Of a stretch of 64,000 nt of DNA, positions 26,558-38,440 are shown piece by piece (positions within the stretch are counted from its first letter, which is position 1; every line of letters begins with the position of its first letter). Source of the stretch: JBQTIY01 sp052387675 (GTDB lineage: Bacteria; Planctomycetota; B15-G4); NCBI GenBank assembly GCA_052387675.1, contig JBQTIY010000002.1, positions 248,001-312,000 on the forward strand. The letters are read 5' to 3'. The notes beneath the pieces were generated by a model. It saw only the letters and a program-made list of their open reading frames with translations. It did not search any database and was not told where the DNA came from. Position numbers and translations under genes: made by a program.

Positions 26558-27499
26558 TCAGGACGGTGACGGAAAGTGGCCACGATACCACGCCACGGTC
26601 AGCGGCAGGCCCTCGGCCAGACTCACGTGGGCGCGGTAGCGCAGAGCCAGAAGAGCCCTGGCCGTGGCGGCCTTGCTGTGGCGGATGTCGCCCGGACGCG
26701 CCGGACCGAAATGCGCTCCGAGCTGCGGCCGTCCGGCGGCACGCCGCACGATGTCCCACAGCGTCAGCAGGTCCACCGAGTCGCCGCGCGCAATGTTCAG
26801 CACCCGGCCGCGGCCGCGGCGCCCGTCGAGCGCGGCCAAATTCGCCGCCACGACGTCCCCCACATAGGTGAAGTCACGGCTCTGCAGGCCGTCGCCGTGG
26901 ATCAGCGGCGCCTCACCGGCCAGCGCACGCGTGATGAAGAGCGAGATCACGCCCGAGTACGGCGAGCCCGGATCCTGGCGCGGCCCGTAGACGTTGAAGT
27001 AGCGCAGGCACCAGGTGTCCACGCCGTAGAGCGGCGGCGCCAGGCGGAAGAGCTGCTCGGCGGCCAACTTGTTCATGCCGTAAGGCGAGAGCGGCTGCTC
27101 GCGCCGCCCTTCGCGCGCCGCGCCGTGCACCTTGCCGCCATAAACGGCCGAACTGCTGCTGTACACGATGCGCTGCACGCCGGCCGCACGCGCCGCCATC
27201 AGCAGCCGCGTGCTGGCCTGCAGATTCGCGTGATTGCTGGCATAGGGATCGTCGACTGACAGTGTGACCGAAGGACGCGCTGCGCAGTGCACCACGGCGT
27301 GACAGCCCTCGACCGCTTGCCGCGCCACGTCCGCGTTGGCCAGATCGCCCACGACGAGCCGCGCACCGGCCGGCAGATTCTCACGCTTGCCCGAGGAAAG
27401 ATCGTCGACGACGACGACCTCGTCGCCGCGCGCCAGCAGCGCCTCGGCGATGTGGCTGCCGATGAAGCCGGCCCCGCCGGTGACGCAGTAGCGCTTCAC
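26558..27499 (-). CDS. NAD-dependent sugar epimerase, GalE/WbpP-like
   Basis: An extended SDR of 313 residues: GGAGFIGSHIAE loop, DDLSSGK, HCAARPSV, SSSSAVYGG, YGMNKLAAE (YxxxK) and YFNVYGPRQ. This is the UDP-glucose or UDP-GlcNAc 4-epimerase group, providing UDP-galactose-type donors; exact substrate cannot be read from sequence. GTG 27499 overlaps the preceding stop (GTGA). It is the partner of a second epimerase upstream and of UDP-glucuronate decarboxylase further on. Confidence 0.82.
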   Translation of the reverse strand: MKRYCVTGGAGFIGSHIAEALLARGDEVVVVDDLSSGKRENLPAGARLVVGDLANADVARQAVEGCHAVVHCAARPSVTLSVDDPYASNHANLQASTRLLMAARAAGVQRIVYSSSSAVYGGKVHGAAREGRREQPLSPYGMNKLAAEQLFRLAPPLYGVDTWCLRYFNVYGPRQDPGSPYSGVISLFITRALAGEAPLIHGDGLQSRDFTYVGDVVAANLAALDGRRGRGRVLNIARGDSVDLLTLWDIVRRAAGRPQLGAHFGPARPGDIRHSKAATARALLALRYRAHVSLAEGLPLTVAWYRGHFPSPS

Positions 27500-28487
27500 G
27501 GGCGGCGGCCGCTCGCGCTGCCCGCGCCTGGCGGACCGAGCGGACTGCGATACCAAGCCACGAAGCGGCGCAGGCCCTCGGCGATGCCCACGCTGGGCGC
27601 GTAGCCGAGTTCGCTGCGGGCGCGCGTGATGTCGGCGTGCGTGCGGTGCACGTCGCCGGGCTGGCTGGGCTGCCAATCCACCACCGGCTCCTTGCCCGTG
27701 GCGCGGCCGATCTCCGTCACCAGGGCGCGCAAGCTGATCGTGGCCGACTCGCCCAAGTTGTAGATGCGGAAGCCGCGGCTGCGGTCCAGCGCCTTGAGCA
27801 CGCCATCGAGGATGTCGTCGATGTAGGTGTAGTCGCGCTCGCTGCTGCCGTCGCCGAAGGCGGGCAAGGGCAAGCCCTGCTCCACGTGGCGCACGAATTT
27901 GTGAATGGCCATCTCGGGGCGCTGGCGCGGGCCATAGACCGTGAAGAAGCGCAGCGCGGCGATGTCCATGCCATAGAGATGCGAAAAGACGTGGCAGGTC
28001 AGTTCGTTGGCGCGCTTGGTGGCCGCGTAGGGCGAGACGGGACGGCTCACGTCGTCGTCTTCGTGAAAGGGCACCTTGGTGTTGCCGCCGTAGACCGAGG
28101 ACGAAGAGCCGAAGACGAAGCGCGACAGGCCGGCGTCGTGCGCGGCCTGCAACAAGACCGCGGTGCCGGTGCCGTTGACGTCGTGATAGAGAGCCGGGTC
28201 GGCGAGCGAAGGCCGCACACCGGCCATGGCGGCGAGATGCACGACCGCGGTCGGACGGCGTTCGCTGAAGATCCGGCGCACACCCGCCGCGTCGCGAATG
28301 TCTCCTTCCACGAGCGCAAAGCGCGGCTGGCCCAGCAGCCCGGCCAGGTTGCGGCGCTTGATGGCCGGGTCGTAGAAGGTATTGAAGTTGTCCAGGCCGA
28401 TGACGGCGTCGCCGCGCGCGAGCAGCCGCTCGGAAAGATGGCTGCCGATGAAGCCTGCCGCGCCGGTGACCAGGACGGTGGCACTCA

Positions 28488-28488
<1 letters not shown>
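27496..28488 (-). CDS. NAD-dependent epimerase, UDP-glucuronate 4-epimerase-like
   Basis: A 330-residue extended SDR. The early LDNFNTFYDPAIKRRNL, AGVRPSLADP, GSSSSVYGGNTKVPF, YAATKRANE and FTVYGPRQRPEMAI segments are those of the GAE/CapI family that interconverts UDP-glucuronate and UDP-galacturonate. ATG 28488 overlaps the glmS stop (ATGA); the preceding GTG at 28491 is an alternative. The C-terminus ends in a short Gly/Pro/Arg tail. A UDP-glucose dehydrogenase, which would supply its substrate, is not in this window. Confidence 0.83.
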
Positions 28489-30320
<1,832 letters not shown>

Positions 30321-30327
30321 GCCGGCT

Positions 30328-31263
30328 TCAGCTCACGACCCGGGCCCGGAAGGACTCGAGCGTGGTCTTGAGGCCTTCCGCGAGCGGCACCTTGGGCTCC
30401 CACTTGAGCACGCGGCGGGCCTTGCTGATGTCCGGCCGCCGCTGCTTGGGATCGTCCTCGGGCAGCGGGTGGTAGGTGATTTTGCTGCGGCTGCCGGTGA
30501 GCTTGACGATCGTCTCGGCAAATTCGCGGATGGTCATCTCGGCCGGGTTGCCGATGTTCGTGGGATAGACCTCGTCGCTCTCCGAGAGCCGCCAGATGCC
30601 TTCGATCAGGTCGCTCACGTAGCAGAAGCTGCGCGTCTGGCTGCCGTCGCCGAAGACCGTGATGTCCTCGCCGCGCAGGGCCTGGCTCATGAAGGCGGGC
30701 AGCGCGCGGCCGTCGTTGAGGCGCATGCGCGGACCATAGGTGTTGAAGATGCGCACGATGCGCGTGTCGAGACCGTGGTAGCGGTGGTAGGCCATGACCA
30801 GCGCCTCGGAGAAGCGCTTGGCCTCGTCGTAGACGCCGCGCGGCCCGACCGGATTCACATTGCCCCAATAACTCTCGGTCTGCGGATGCTCGAGCGGATC
30901 GCCGTAGACCTCGCTCGTGCTGGCCATGACGAAGCGGGCGCTCTTGGCGCGCGCCAGGCCCAGCGCCTTGTGCGTGCCGAGGCTGCCGACCTTCAGCGTA
31001 GGGATCGGCATTTCGAGATAGTCGATCGGACTGGCCGGCGAGGCGAAGTGAAAGATGCGGTCCACGGCGCCCGGCACGTGCAGGTAGTCGGTGACGTCGA
31101 CCTTCACGAAGCGGAAGCCATCGTGCCCGAGTAAGTGCTCGATGTTGGCGACATCGCCGGTGGACAGGTTGTCCATGCAGACGACCTGCCAGCCCTCGGC
31201 GAGCAGACGCTCGCAGAGATGGCTGCCCAGGAATCCAGCGCCTCCGGTGACCACGGCTCTCAT
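30328..31263 (-). CDS. uxs: UDP-glucuronate decarboxylase (UDP-xylose synthase)
   Basis: A 311-residue extended SDR with TGGAGFLGSH, MDNLSTG, FHFASPASPIDY, ASTSEVYGDP, GVYDEAKR (YxxxK) and RIFNTYGPRM, the hallmark motifs of UXS. It converts UDP-glucuronate to UDP-xylose with internal NAD recycling. ATG 31263 overlaps the stop of the upstream secreted-protein gene by 4 nt. It lacks the N-terminal extension of eukaryotic enzymes and the formyltransferase domain of ArnA. Confidence 0.9.
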   Translation of the reverse strand: MRAVVTGGAGFLGSHLCERLLAEGWQVVCMDNLSTGDVANIEHLLGHDGFRFVKVDVTDYLHVPGAVDRIFHFASPASPIDYLEMPIPTLKVGSLGTHKALGLARAKSARFVMASTSEVYGDPLEHPQTESYWGNVNPVGPRGVYDEAKRFSEALVMAYHRYHGLDTRIVRIFNTYGPRMRLNDGRALPAFMSQALRGEDITVFGDGSQTRSFCYVSDLIEGIWRLSESDEVYPTNIGNPAEMTIREFAETIVKLTGSRSKITYHPLPEDDPKQRRPDISKARRVLKWEPKVPLAEGLKTTLESFRARVVS

Positions 31264-32230
31264 GCTGCGTCCTCTCTGCCGCCCTCGGGCGGCGTCTCTG
31301 GCTCGGCGGGCGACTCGGCGGGCGGCTCGGCCGCTGGTTCTGGGCTGGCCGGTGCGTGACGGGGATCCCCCACGATGAGCGTGCCCACGCCGAGGCGAGT
31401 GCGCACACCGCCCACGGTGAACTCGGTGTCCGCGGTCGGCGGCGCGCCCTCGCTTGATTGCGCTCGGCGCACCCAAAGTTCAGCTTCACGTGCCTCGGCA
31501 CTGACGCCTGGGCCATGGCGCACCAAGAGCTGGCCCCAGGGCACTGTCTGCAGTTCCGCATCGGCACTGACCGTGCCCACCAGCGGCAGCACGACTTCCT
31601 GACCTCGCTCGAGCATCAGGCTGCCTTGTTCGGGTGCATCCCGGACGAGGCGCAGATTGGCGAGGACTTCGATCGGCCGGCTGCCGTCGTTGCGCAGGCG
31701 CAGGCGGCCGGGCTCGACATCCACGGCCAGCACGGTTTCGAGCAGGTGACAGCGCGCGCCGCCCGGCAGCACAACCTCGAGCGGACGCAGCCCCGCGCGC
31801 ACGTCCAGCCGCGTGGCCAGAGGGAAGCGCAGCAGATCGCCCGCTGGTGCGAGGCGCGTAAGGATGAGGTGGCCAGTGGCGTGCATGGCCACGTGACCGC
31901 CCTCGGCGAGATGGACCTCGCTGTGGCCGCCGCTGCCCTGCGCGACGTGCGCACCTTGCACGAGTTCCGCGGTAGGCCGGAAGTAGTAGAGCGTGCGTTC
32001 GGGCGCACCGGGCGCCTCGCGAATCGCCACGACATCCGAGAGGCGCCGCACGAGGGCAGTTTCAGGAGCCGCAATCGGCTCGGCCGGCGCTGGTGCCGGC
32101 GCGGCCCCGTCGGGCTCCGGTGCTGGCGCGCGCGGCGTCTCCTGCGCCCGGGCGCCGCTGTCGGTCAGCGGCCAGGCCGCTGCCAGCAGCAGTCCGGTGA
32201 GCAGGCTGCGCAGCGCCACTCGGCAAGCGC

Positions 32231-32234
<4 letters not shown>
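31260..32234 (-). CDS. secreted protein of unknown function, possibly FecR-like
   Basis: A 324-residue protein with a Sec signal peptide (basic start, hydrophobic core, cleavage near GARA-QE), a Pro/Ala/Glu-rich linker to about residue 60, then a beta-rich domain. GGHSEVHLAEGGHVAMHAT followed by HLILTRL resembles the repeated strands of FecR-type domains, but similarity is weak. The C-terminal 40 residues are again Pro/Glu/Ala-rich. GTG 32234 overlaps the accC stop and its end overlaps the uxs start, so it is embedded between fatty-acid and sugar-nucleotide genes. I do not recognise the family. Confidence 0.6.
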
Positions 32235-33586
<1,352 letters not shown>

Positions 33587-33599
33587 CGTCGCTGCGGCC

Positions 33600-34181
33600 T
33601 CAGGCCGGCCGAATGAGGAAGAGCGTTTGACCGAACTCCACCGCTTCGCCGTTCTCGACTTCGATCGAGACGACCTGTCCGGCCTTGTCGGGCTGGATCT
33701 CGTTCATCACCTTCATGGCCTCGATAATGCAGACCAGCGTGGAGGGGTCGACCTTGTCGCCCACGCTCACGAAGGGCGCCGCCTCCGGCGAAGGCGCCCG
33801 ATAGAAGGTGCCGACCATGGGCGAGCGGAAGGCGTGCAGCGTCTCGTCGACCATCGGCACATCGGGACGCGGAGCACTGGCAGCCGGCGTCGGCTGGCTG
33901 AGCGGGGCGGGAGCAGGCGGCTGGCCGCCCGCCGGGGCGGCGAAGGCCCCCGTGGCCTGGCCCGTGCGGCTCACGCGCAGGCGGCGCAGCTGCTTGCCGT
34001 CGGTCTCGACATCGACTTCCAGCAGGCCGTGGCGGTCCATGAGCTGAACGAGGTCTTCGACCTCGGGGAAGCGGCTGCGCGGCGCGCGCGCGGCGGCGCG
34101 GGAGCGCTTGGCCGGCTTGTCCGCCGGCTTGGCCTGGGCCTGCCCCTTGCGTTTACGACCGGACGACTTACGAGACGCCAC
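33600..34181 (-). CDS. accB: acetyl-CoA carboxylase biotin carboxyl carrier protein
   Basis: A 193-residue BCCP. The N-terminal 35 residues are very basic (Lys/Arg/Ala), then a helical DLVQLMDRHGL segment, a Pro/Ala-rich linker (about 85-115) and the biotinyl domain with APFVSVGD and the biotinylation site EAMKVMNEI. The longer basic N-terminus is unusual but the domain order is standard. GTG 34181 is preferred because a GGAGGAG sequence lies a few bases upstream. It precedes accC by 13 bases and follows efp, the classical efp-accB-accC order. Confidence 0.93.
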   Translation of the reverse strand: MASRKSSGRKRKGQAQAKPADKPAKRSRAAARAPRSRFPEVEDLVQLMDRHGLLEVDVETDGKQLRRLRVSRTGQATGAFAAPAGGQPPAPAPLSQPTPAASAPRPDVPMVDETLHAFRSPMVGTFYRAPSPEAAPFVSVGDKVDPSTLVCIIEAMKVMNEIQPDKAGQVVSIEVENGEAVEFGQTLFLIRPA

Positions 34182-34252
34182 GCCACTCCTCCGTGCAGAT
34201 GCAGGGCGCCGACCGGAAGGCCGACGCGTGAGAATCCTCGCCCCGGCACCGC

Positions 34253-34280
34253 CGGAACGCAAGCGGCGGAACGCAAGCGG
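34253..34280 (-). repeat. perfect tandem duplication of 14 bases after efp
   Basis: The 14-mer CGGAACGCAAGCGG (plus strand) occurs twice without a break, ending two bases from the efp stop codon. It lies in the 100-base efp-accB gap. It is probably a replication-slippage duplication; no function is indicated. Confidence 0.8.
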
Positions 34281-34281
34281 C

Positions 34282-34860
34282 TCAGCCCTCAGGTCCCTTG
34301 GCCCGGTCCGCAAACTTGCCTGTGCGCGTGTCCACGCGCACGTATTCGCCTTGGTTCAGATAAACGGGCACCTGGATCACCGTGCCGGTATCGATCGTGG
34401 CCGGCTTGTTGCCGCCGGCCGCGGTGCTGCCCTTGACCCACGGCGTCGTCTCGACGACCTGGAAGACCATATGGTCGGGCAGCGCCACCGAGATGATCTC
34501 GCCGTCGCACATCTTGAAGTCGCAGACCGTGTTCTCCTTGAGATACGGCAGCAGCTCCTTCATGAAGCTTTCGCGGACGTGCGTCTGATCGAAACTGACC
34601 GGATCCATGAAGACGAAGTGCTCGCCTTCGCGGTAGAGGTACTCCATCTCCTTCTTGTCGATGACGACCTGCTCGACCTTGTCCTTGCTGTCGAAGGTCA
34701 TCTCGCGCTGGCTGCCGGTGCGCAGGCTGCGCAGCTTGGTGCGCACGAAGGCGCTGCCCTTGCCAGGCTTCACGAACTCGAAGAAGACGAGGTCGAAAAG
34801 CTCACCGCCGATGCGCAGCGTGATGCCGTTGCTGAACTGGTTGGTGGAGATCGTTCCCAT
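34282..34860 (-). CDS. efp: translation elongation factor P
   Basis: A 192-residue EF-P with its three beta-barrel domains. The conserved loop KPGKGSAFVR places a Lys at position 34, the residue that is modified in the E. coli type of EF-P, although no EpmA or EpmB gene is seen here. EF-P relieves ribosome stalling at proline runs, relevant in a genome with many Pro-rich linkers. ATG 34860. A sigma70-like promoter (34899-34928) lies just upstream, so the efp-accB-accC unit may start its own transcript within the longer gene run. Confidence 0.95.
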   Translation of the reverse strand: MGTISTNQFSNGITLRIGGELFDLVFFEFVKPGKGSAFVRTKLRSLRTGSQREMTFDSKDKVEQVVIDKKEMEYLYREGEHFVFMDPVSFDQTHVRESFMKELLPYLKENTVCDFKMCDGEIISVALPDHMVFQVVETTPWVKGSTAAGGNKPATIDTGTVIQVPVYLNQGEYVRVDTRTGKFADRAKGPEG

Positions 34861-34898
34861 GGTGGCGCCAACGCTTTCCGGGCGAGGAGGAACCGAAC

Positions 34899-34928
34899 AT
34901 TAGACACGCCCGGACGGCGGGGTTTCAA
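34899..34928 (-). promoter_or_regulatory. sigma70-like promoter for efp
   Basis: On the minus strand TTGAAA (34928-34923) and TCTAAT (34904-34899) are separated by 18 bases. A transcript would start near 34892, giving a leader of about 30 bases. The -35 element overlaps the stop of the upstream membrane-protein gene. Confidence 0.5.
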
Positions 34929-36388
34929 CCGCGGGGCGCGGGGCTGCGCTGCAGCGGCGGGGCCGCGAGCAGAGCCACGGCAATGACCACCGGCGCCACG
35001 TGCAGGAGCAGGCGCCCCAGCGTGAGCGTCATGAGGTATTCCACCGGATCGGCGCCCGGGCGCAGCGCCTCGGCGGCCGGCGAGGTCCAGGCCGTGATGA
35101 CGAAGGCCAGCACATAGCTCGCTAACTGGAGCCCCACGGCCAGCAGGAGTGCCCAGTGCGCGCGCTCGCGACGTCCCAGCAGGAAGAGCAGCAGCGCCGC
35201 GGGCCAGGTCAGATTCCAGTGGCGAAAGCTCAGGACTTCTTCACCGAAACCGGCGAGCACGACGGGCAGGCGCGCCAGGCCTTCGCGCACAGCCTCCCAG
35301 TGCAGCCGGCCCGGATAGTGCTCATCAAGCGCGGGAAACTGTGCGGCCAGCCGGCCCCAAAGCAGCCAGTAGAGCAGCAGCGCCACGGCGCTGACGCCCA
35401 GCGCCGCGCGCCAGCGCCCGCGCTGCGAAAAGATGAGCAGCGTGACAGCACAGCCCGCTACGAGCGGCAGTCCTTCGTTCTTGGTCAGCGCCGCGCAGGC
35501 CAGCAGCAGACCCACTTCGAGGTGCGCGCGATCACGCCGGCCTTCGAGTGCGTCGAGCAGCGCCAGCAGTGCGCCGGTCGCGAAGAGAGCCAGCGGCACG
35601 TCGGCCATGGCACTTGCGGCGCCGGAGCCCGGCGGCGGATAGGGCACATAGGCGAGCAGCGGCAGACCCGCGACCCAGGCCGCACCCAGGGCCGCGGCGA
35701 GCGCTCCGGCCCGGCGGCGCAAGCTGCCGTAAACAATCGCCGCCAATGCCACGGCGAACCAGGCGAAGGGCGCTTGCGCGAAGCGGTCGTCGAAACTCCC
35801 GCTGACGAGCGCCGGCAAGTTCGCCACATGACTCACGAGCGGCGGATAGCGCTGGTGCGTGAAGGCATAGAGCGGGTCGGTCGAGAGCGCGCCGCGCAGA
35901 CTGCCTTCCTCGCAAAGCACGCGCGCCTTGAACATCCAGCGCGTCAGCGAGTCGAACTGAAAGGTCGGCCGCACCAGGCCTGAGAAAACGGCCTGAGCGA
36001 GCGAGAAGCAGGCGAAGAGCAGCAGCCCTGCGGCGAGCAAACGTGTGGAGAGTTGCGCTGGAGTCCGTGGGATGAGCGGCGCCGCGGCAGGCAGCAGCGC
36101 CGCGGCAGCTGCTGCGGATTTCAGCGAGCGACGGCGGCGCCAGAGCAAGAGCAGAAGCAGGATGGAGAGTGTGCTCAGCAAAAGGGCGAGCGGGAGCGCG
36201 CGCACGGGCAGTCCGGCCGCATCGAGCGCCAGGGAGGCCGAGCCCACGCCGCCTAGACCCAAGAGCAAGGCCCGGCCGGCGCGCTCGATGCCCCCGGCCC
36301 AGCAGCCGCCGAAGAGCGCGCGATCCAGCAGCGCTCCAAAGCCGGCACAGAGGCCCACCACCAGCGCCACGGCCCACAGTCCGCTCAT
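34925..36388 (-). CDS. multi-pass membrane protein, GT39/GT83-like glycosyltransferase candidate
   Basis: A 487-residue protein with about eleven hydrophobic helices. The first periplasmic loop after the fifth helix contains FQFDSLTRWMFKARVL with an Asp in the place of the PMT-family acidic motif, followed by HQRYPPLVS, and ALTKNEGLPL further on, as in distant GT-C enzymes. The family assignment is tentative: no DxD or DE pair is present at the first loop. It is coupled by ATGA to a small membrane-anchored protein encoded upstream, suggesting the two act together. Confidence 0.6.
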   Translation of the reverse strand: MSGLWAVALVVGLCAGFGALLDRALFGGCWAGGIERAGRALLLGLGGVGSASLALDAAGLPVRALPLALLLSTLSILLLLLLWRRRRSLKSAAAAAALLPAAAPLIPRTPAQLSTRLLAAGLLLFACFSLAQAVFSGLVRPTFQFDSLTRWMFKARVLCEEGSLRGALSTDPLYAFTHQRYPPLVSHVANLPALVSGSFDDRFAQAPFAWFAVALAAIVYGSLRRRAGALAAALGAAWVAGLPLLAYVPYPPPGSGAASAMADVPLALFATGALLALLDALEGRRDRAHLEVGLLLACAALTKNEGLPLVAGCAVTLLIFSQRGRWRAALGVSAVALLLYWLLWGRLAAQFPALDEHYPGRLHWEAVREGLARLPVVLAGFGEEVLSFRHWNLTWPAALLLFLLGRRERAHWALLLAVGLQLASYVLAFVITAWTSPAAEALRPGADPVEYLMTLTLGRLLLHVAPVVIAVALLAAPPLQRSPAPRG

Positions 36389-36909
36389 GGCACGCGCTCG
36401 AGCCGCAGCTTCTCGCGCAGTTCTCCGGAGGTCAGCACCCAGTCGCTCTCGGGCAGGACCGCCGCGTCGGGGCCATCGCCCTCTTCGCGCGTGCGGCCCA
36501 GCACTTCCAGCGGATGCAGGTAGTAGCGCAGGATCCAGAACTCGTTGCGCCAGACGTTGCGCAACTGCACGGCGTCGGAGGGCGCCGCCTCAGCGCGAAT
36601 CTCGCGCACCAGGCGCAGGAGCTGCTGATAGCGCTTCTCGGTGCCGGGCACGCGCACGAGGCCGAGCCAGCGCGCGCGCAGCGCGTCTTCGGTTTCGGCG
36701 AAGGTCTCGGCGCGGGCCGATTCGTCAGCCGCGTCGGCGCGCCGCCAGGCCTCCCAGCTCTGAGTGTCGAGCCGTAGCGTGAGCCACGGGTCGCCACGCC
36801 CCAGCACATCGGTGGCCGCTTCGGCGCCCGGCAGCGCCGGCAGGAAGCGCGCCAGGCTGGCCAGGATGACAAGCATGGCGACCGCCTGCGCCAGCATGTG
36901 TCTGTCCAT
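36385..36909 (-). CDS. small membrane-anchored protein of unknown function
   Basis: A 174-residue protein with one N-terminal hydrophobic segment (about 6-24) that could be an uncleaved anchor or a signal peptide, then a charged helical domain containing the aromatic stretch VWRNEFWILRYYLHP. I do not recognise it. It begins the 22-gene minus-strand run and overlaps the membrane glycosyltransferase-like gene by ATGA, so it is likely an accessory subunit of that protein. Confidence 0.6.
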   Translation of the reverse strand: MDRHMLAQAVAMLVILASLARFLPALPGAEAATDVLGRGDPWLTLRLDTQSWEAWRRADAADESARAETFAETEDALRARWLGLVRVPGTEKRYQQLLRLVREIRAEAAPSDAVQLRNVWRNEFWILRYYLHPLEVLGRTREEGDGPDAAVLPESDWVLTSGELREKLRLERVP

Positions 36910-37047
36910 CCGGCGAACGCGCCTCGCACGCGGGGAGAAGCGCGCGGGATCGTATCATTCTCATGCGCGCCTCAACGCGCTGCGCCGCCGCGCGCCGGAG
37001 CCTGTCTGGACCGCACCCTGGAACTCGACCCTCGCTGGCGCGCCCAC

Positions 37048-37899
37048 GTGCCGCGTATCCCGCGCCCCACCACGCTGTTGCTCTGCCCGCCGGAGCACTT
37101 TGCGGTGATCGACGTGAAGAACCGCTTCATGCGCGAACACGTGGGCGGCATCGACAGCGGCCGTGCCCGGGCGCAGTGGGATGAACTCGTGGCGACGTAT
37201 CGCCGCCACGGCCTTCGCGTGGAGCTCTTGCCGGCCGAGCCGGGGCGCGAAGACATGGTCTTCACCGCCAATGGAGCCGTCGTCCTACCGCGCGCCGGCG
37301 GCGGCGCCGACGTGGTGCTCTCCCGCATGCGCCACGCGAGCCGCCAGGCTGAAGTGCCGGCGCTGGCCCGCTGGCTGGCCTCGCACGGCTTGCGCCCGCA
37401 CGAACTGCCCGCCTCCGCTGGCCATCTCGAAGGCCACGGTGATGTGCTGGTGGTGCCCGGACGCCGCCTCTTGCTCGGCGGTCACGGCGGCCGCTCCGAG
37501 GCCAGCGCGCTGCAGCTTCTGGCCAGCTTGTTGCGTGCGCCGCTGGTCGAACTGCCCCTGCTGGGCGAGCCCTTCTATCACCTCGACACCTGCCTGGCCC
37601 TGCTCGATGAGGACACCGCGCTCCTGCATCCACCGGCCTTTCTGCCCCAAGCACTGGAACGCCTCGGGCGCCTCTTTCCGCGGCTCATCGAAGCGGACCC
37701 CGCGGAGGCCGAGGAGCAACTGGCCTGCAATGCGCACGCCTTGCCGGGCGGCGTCGTGCTCTTGCCGGCGCGTACGCCGCGCACGGCGGCCCGCTTGCAA
37801 GCCGCCGGTTATCGCACCGAGTTCGTCGATGTCTCCGAGTTCCACAAGTCGGGCGGCTCCATCTTCTGCCTCAAGCTCGAGCTGCCGACATTGGCCTGA
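37048..37899 (+). CDS. DDAH/amidinotransferase-like hydrolase
   Basis: A 283-residue protein of the pentein fold, closest in motif pattern to N,N-dimethylarginine dimethylaminohydrolases: DMVFTANGAVVL (substrate-binding Asp and Asn), HLEGHGDVLV (acidic residues), FYHLDTCLALL with the catalytic His, and the nucleophilic Cys in GGSIFCLKLE close to the C-terminus. It would hydrolyse a guanidino compound such as methylarginine, arginine or ornithine-type substrates. GTG 37048 is the best start, giving PRIPRPTTLLLCPPEHF; no strong SD is seen. Its stop is three bases from the convergent mogA stop. Confidence 0.8.
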   Translation: MPRIPRPTTLLLCPPEHFAVIDVKNRFMREHVGGIDSGRARAQWDELVATYRRHGLRVELLPAEPGREDMVFTANGAVVLPRAGGGADVVLSRMRHASRQAEVPALARWLASHGLRPHELPASAGHLEGHGDVLVVPGRRLLLGGHGGRSEASALQLLASLLRAPLVELPLLGEPFYHLDTCLALLDEDTALLHPPAFLPQALERLGRLFPRLIEADPAEAEEQLACNAHALPGGVVLLPARTPRTAARLQAAGYRTEFVDVSEFHKSGGSIFCLKLELPTLA

Positions 37900-37902
37900 G
37901 GC

Positions 37903-38427
37903 TCAGGGGCGCGGCGCAAGCTCCTGCGCGCAGTCGCGCACGGCGCCTTGCAGCAGCCGGCAGCCATGCAGCAGCGCCGGCAGCACCGCCGTAAGGCACT
38001 CGGCCGCGCCGGCCGGGCTGCCCGGCAAGTTCACGATGAGGCTGCCGCCACGGCTGCCGGCCAAGGCCCGCGACAGCGGCGCGGTGGGCGTCTTGTCGCG
38101 CGAGACGGCCCGCATGGCTTCACCCAGCCCTGGAATCTCACGCTCAACGACTTGCCGCGTGGCCTCGGGCGTGACATCGCGCGGCCCAATGCCGGTGCCG
38201 CCGCTGCTGAGCACCAGATCGGCGCCGACGCAGGCCTCGCGCAGAGCCGTGGCGAGGCGCTCCTGATCGTCGGGCACGGCCAGCACCGAGACGAGTTCTA
38301 CGTTGGCCCCGTTCAAGATCGCTCGCAGCCCCGCGGCTGTCGCATCGGCGCGCTCGCCGCGGGACACGCGGTCGGAGGCCAGCACCAGCACGGCCCGCAG
38401 CTTGGGGCGGCAAGCCTCGGCGCTCAT
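37903..38427 (-). CDS. mogA: molybdopterin adenylyltransferase/MoaB-family protein
   Basis: A 174-residue MoaB/MogA protein. The family signature SSGGTGIGPRDVTPEA and the GSLIVNLPGSPAGAAECL stretch form the molybdopterin-binding site. It adenylates molybdopterin before molybdenum insertion. It lies 13 bases downstream of moaC on the same strand. Whether it is better called MogA or MoaB cannot be settled from sequence alone. Confidence 0.88.
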   Translation of the reverse strand: MSAEACRPKLRAVLVLASDRVSRGERADATAAGLRAILNGANVELVSVLAVPDDQERLATALREACVGADLVLSSGGTGIGPRDVTPEATRQVVEREIPGLGEAMRAVSRDKTPTAPLSRALAGSRGGSLIVNLPGSPAGAAECLTAVLPALLHGCRLLQGAVRDCAQELAPRP

Positions 38428-38440
38428 GGCCGCCCGCCCG

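Noticed and set aside
36898..37048. Upstream extension of the DDAH-like gene from GTG 36898.
   Set aside because: It would overlap the divergent 36385-36909 gene and adds about 50 residues without family similarity.
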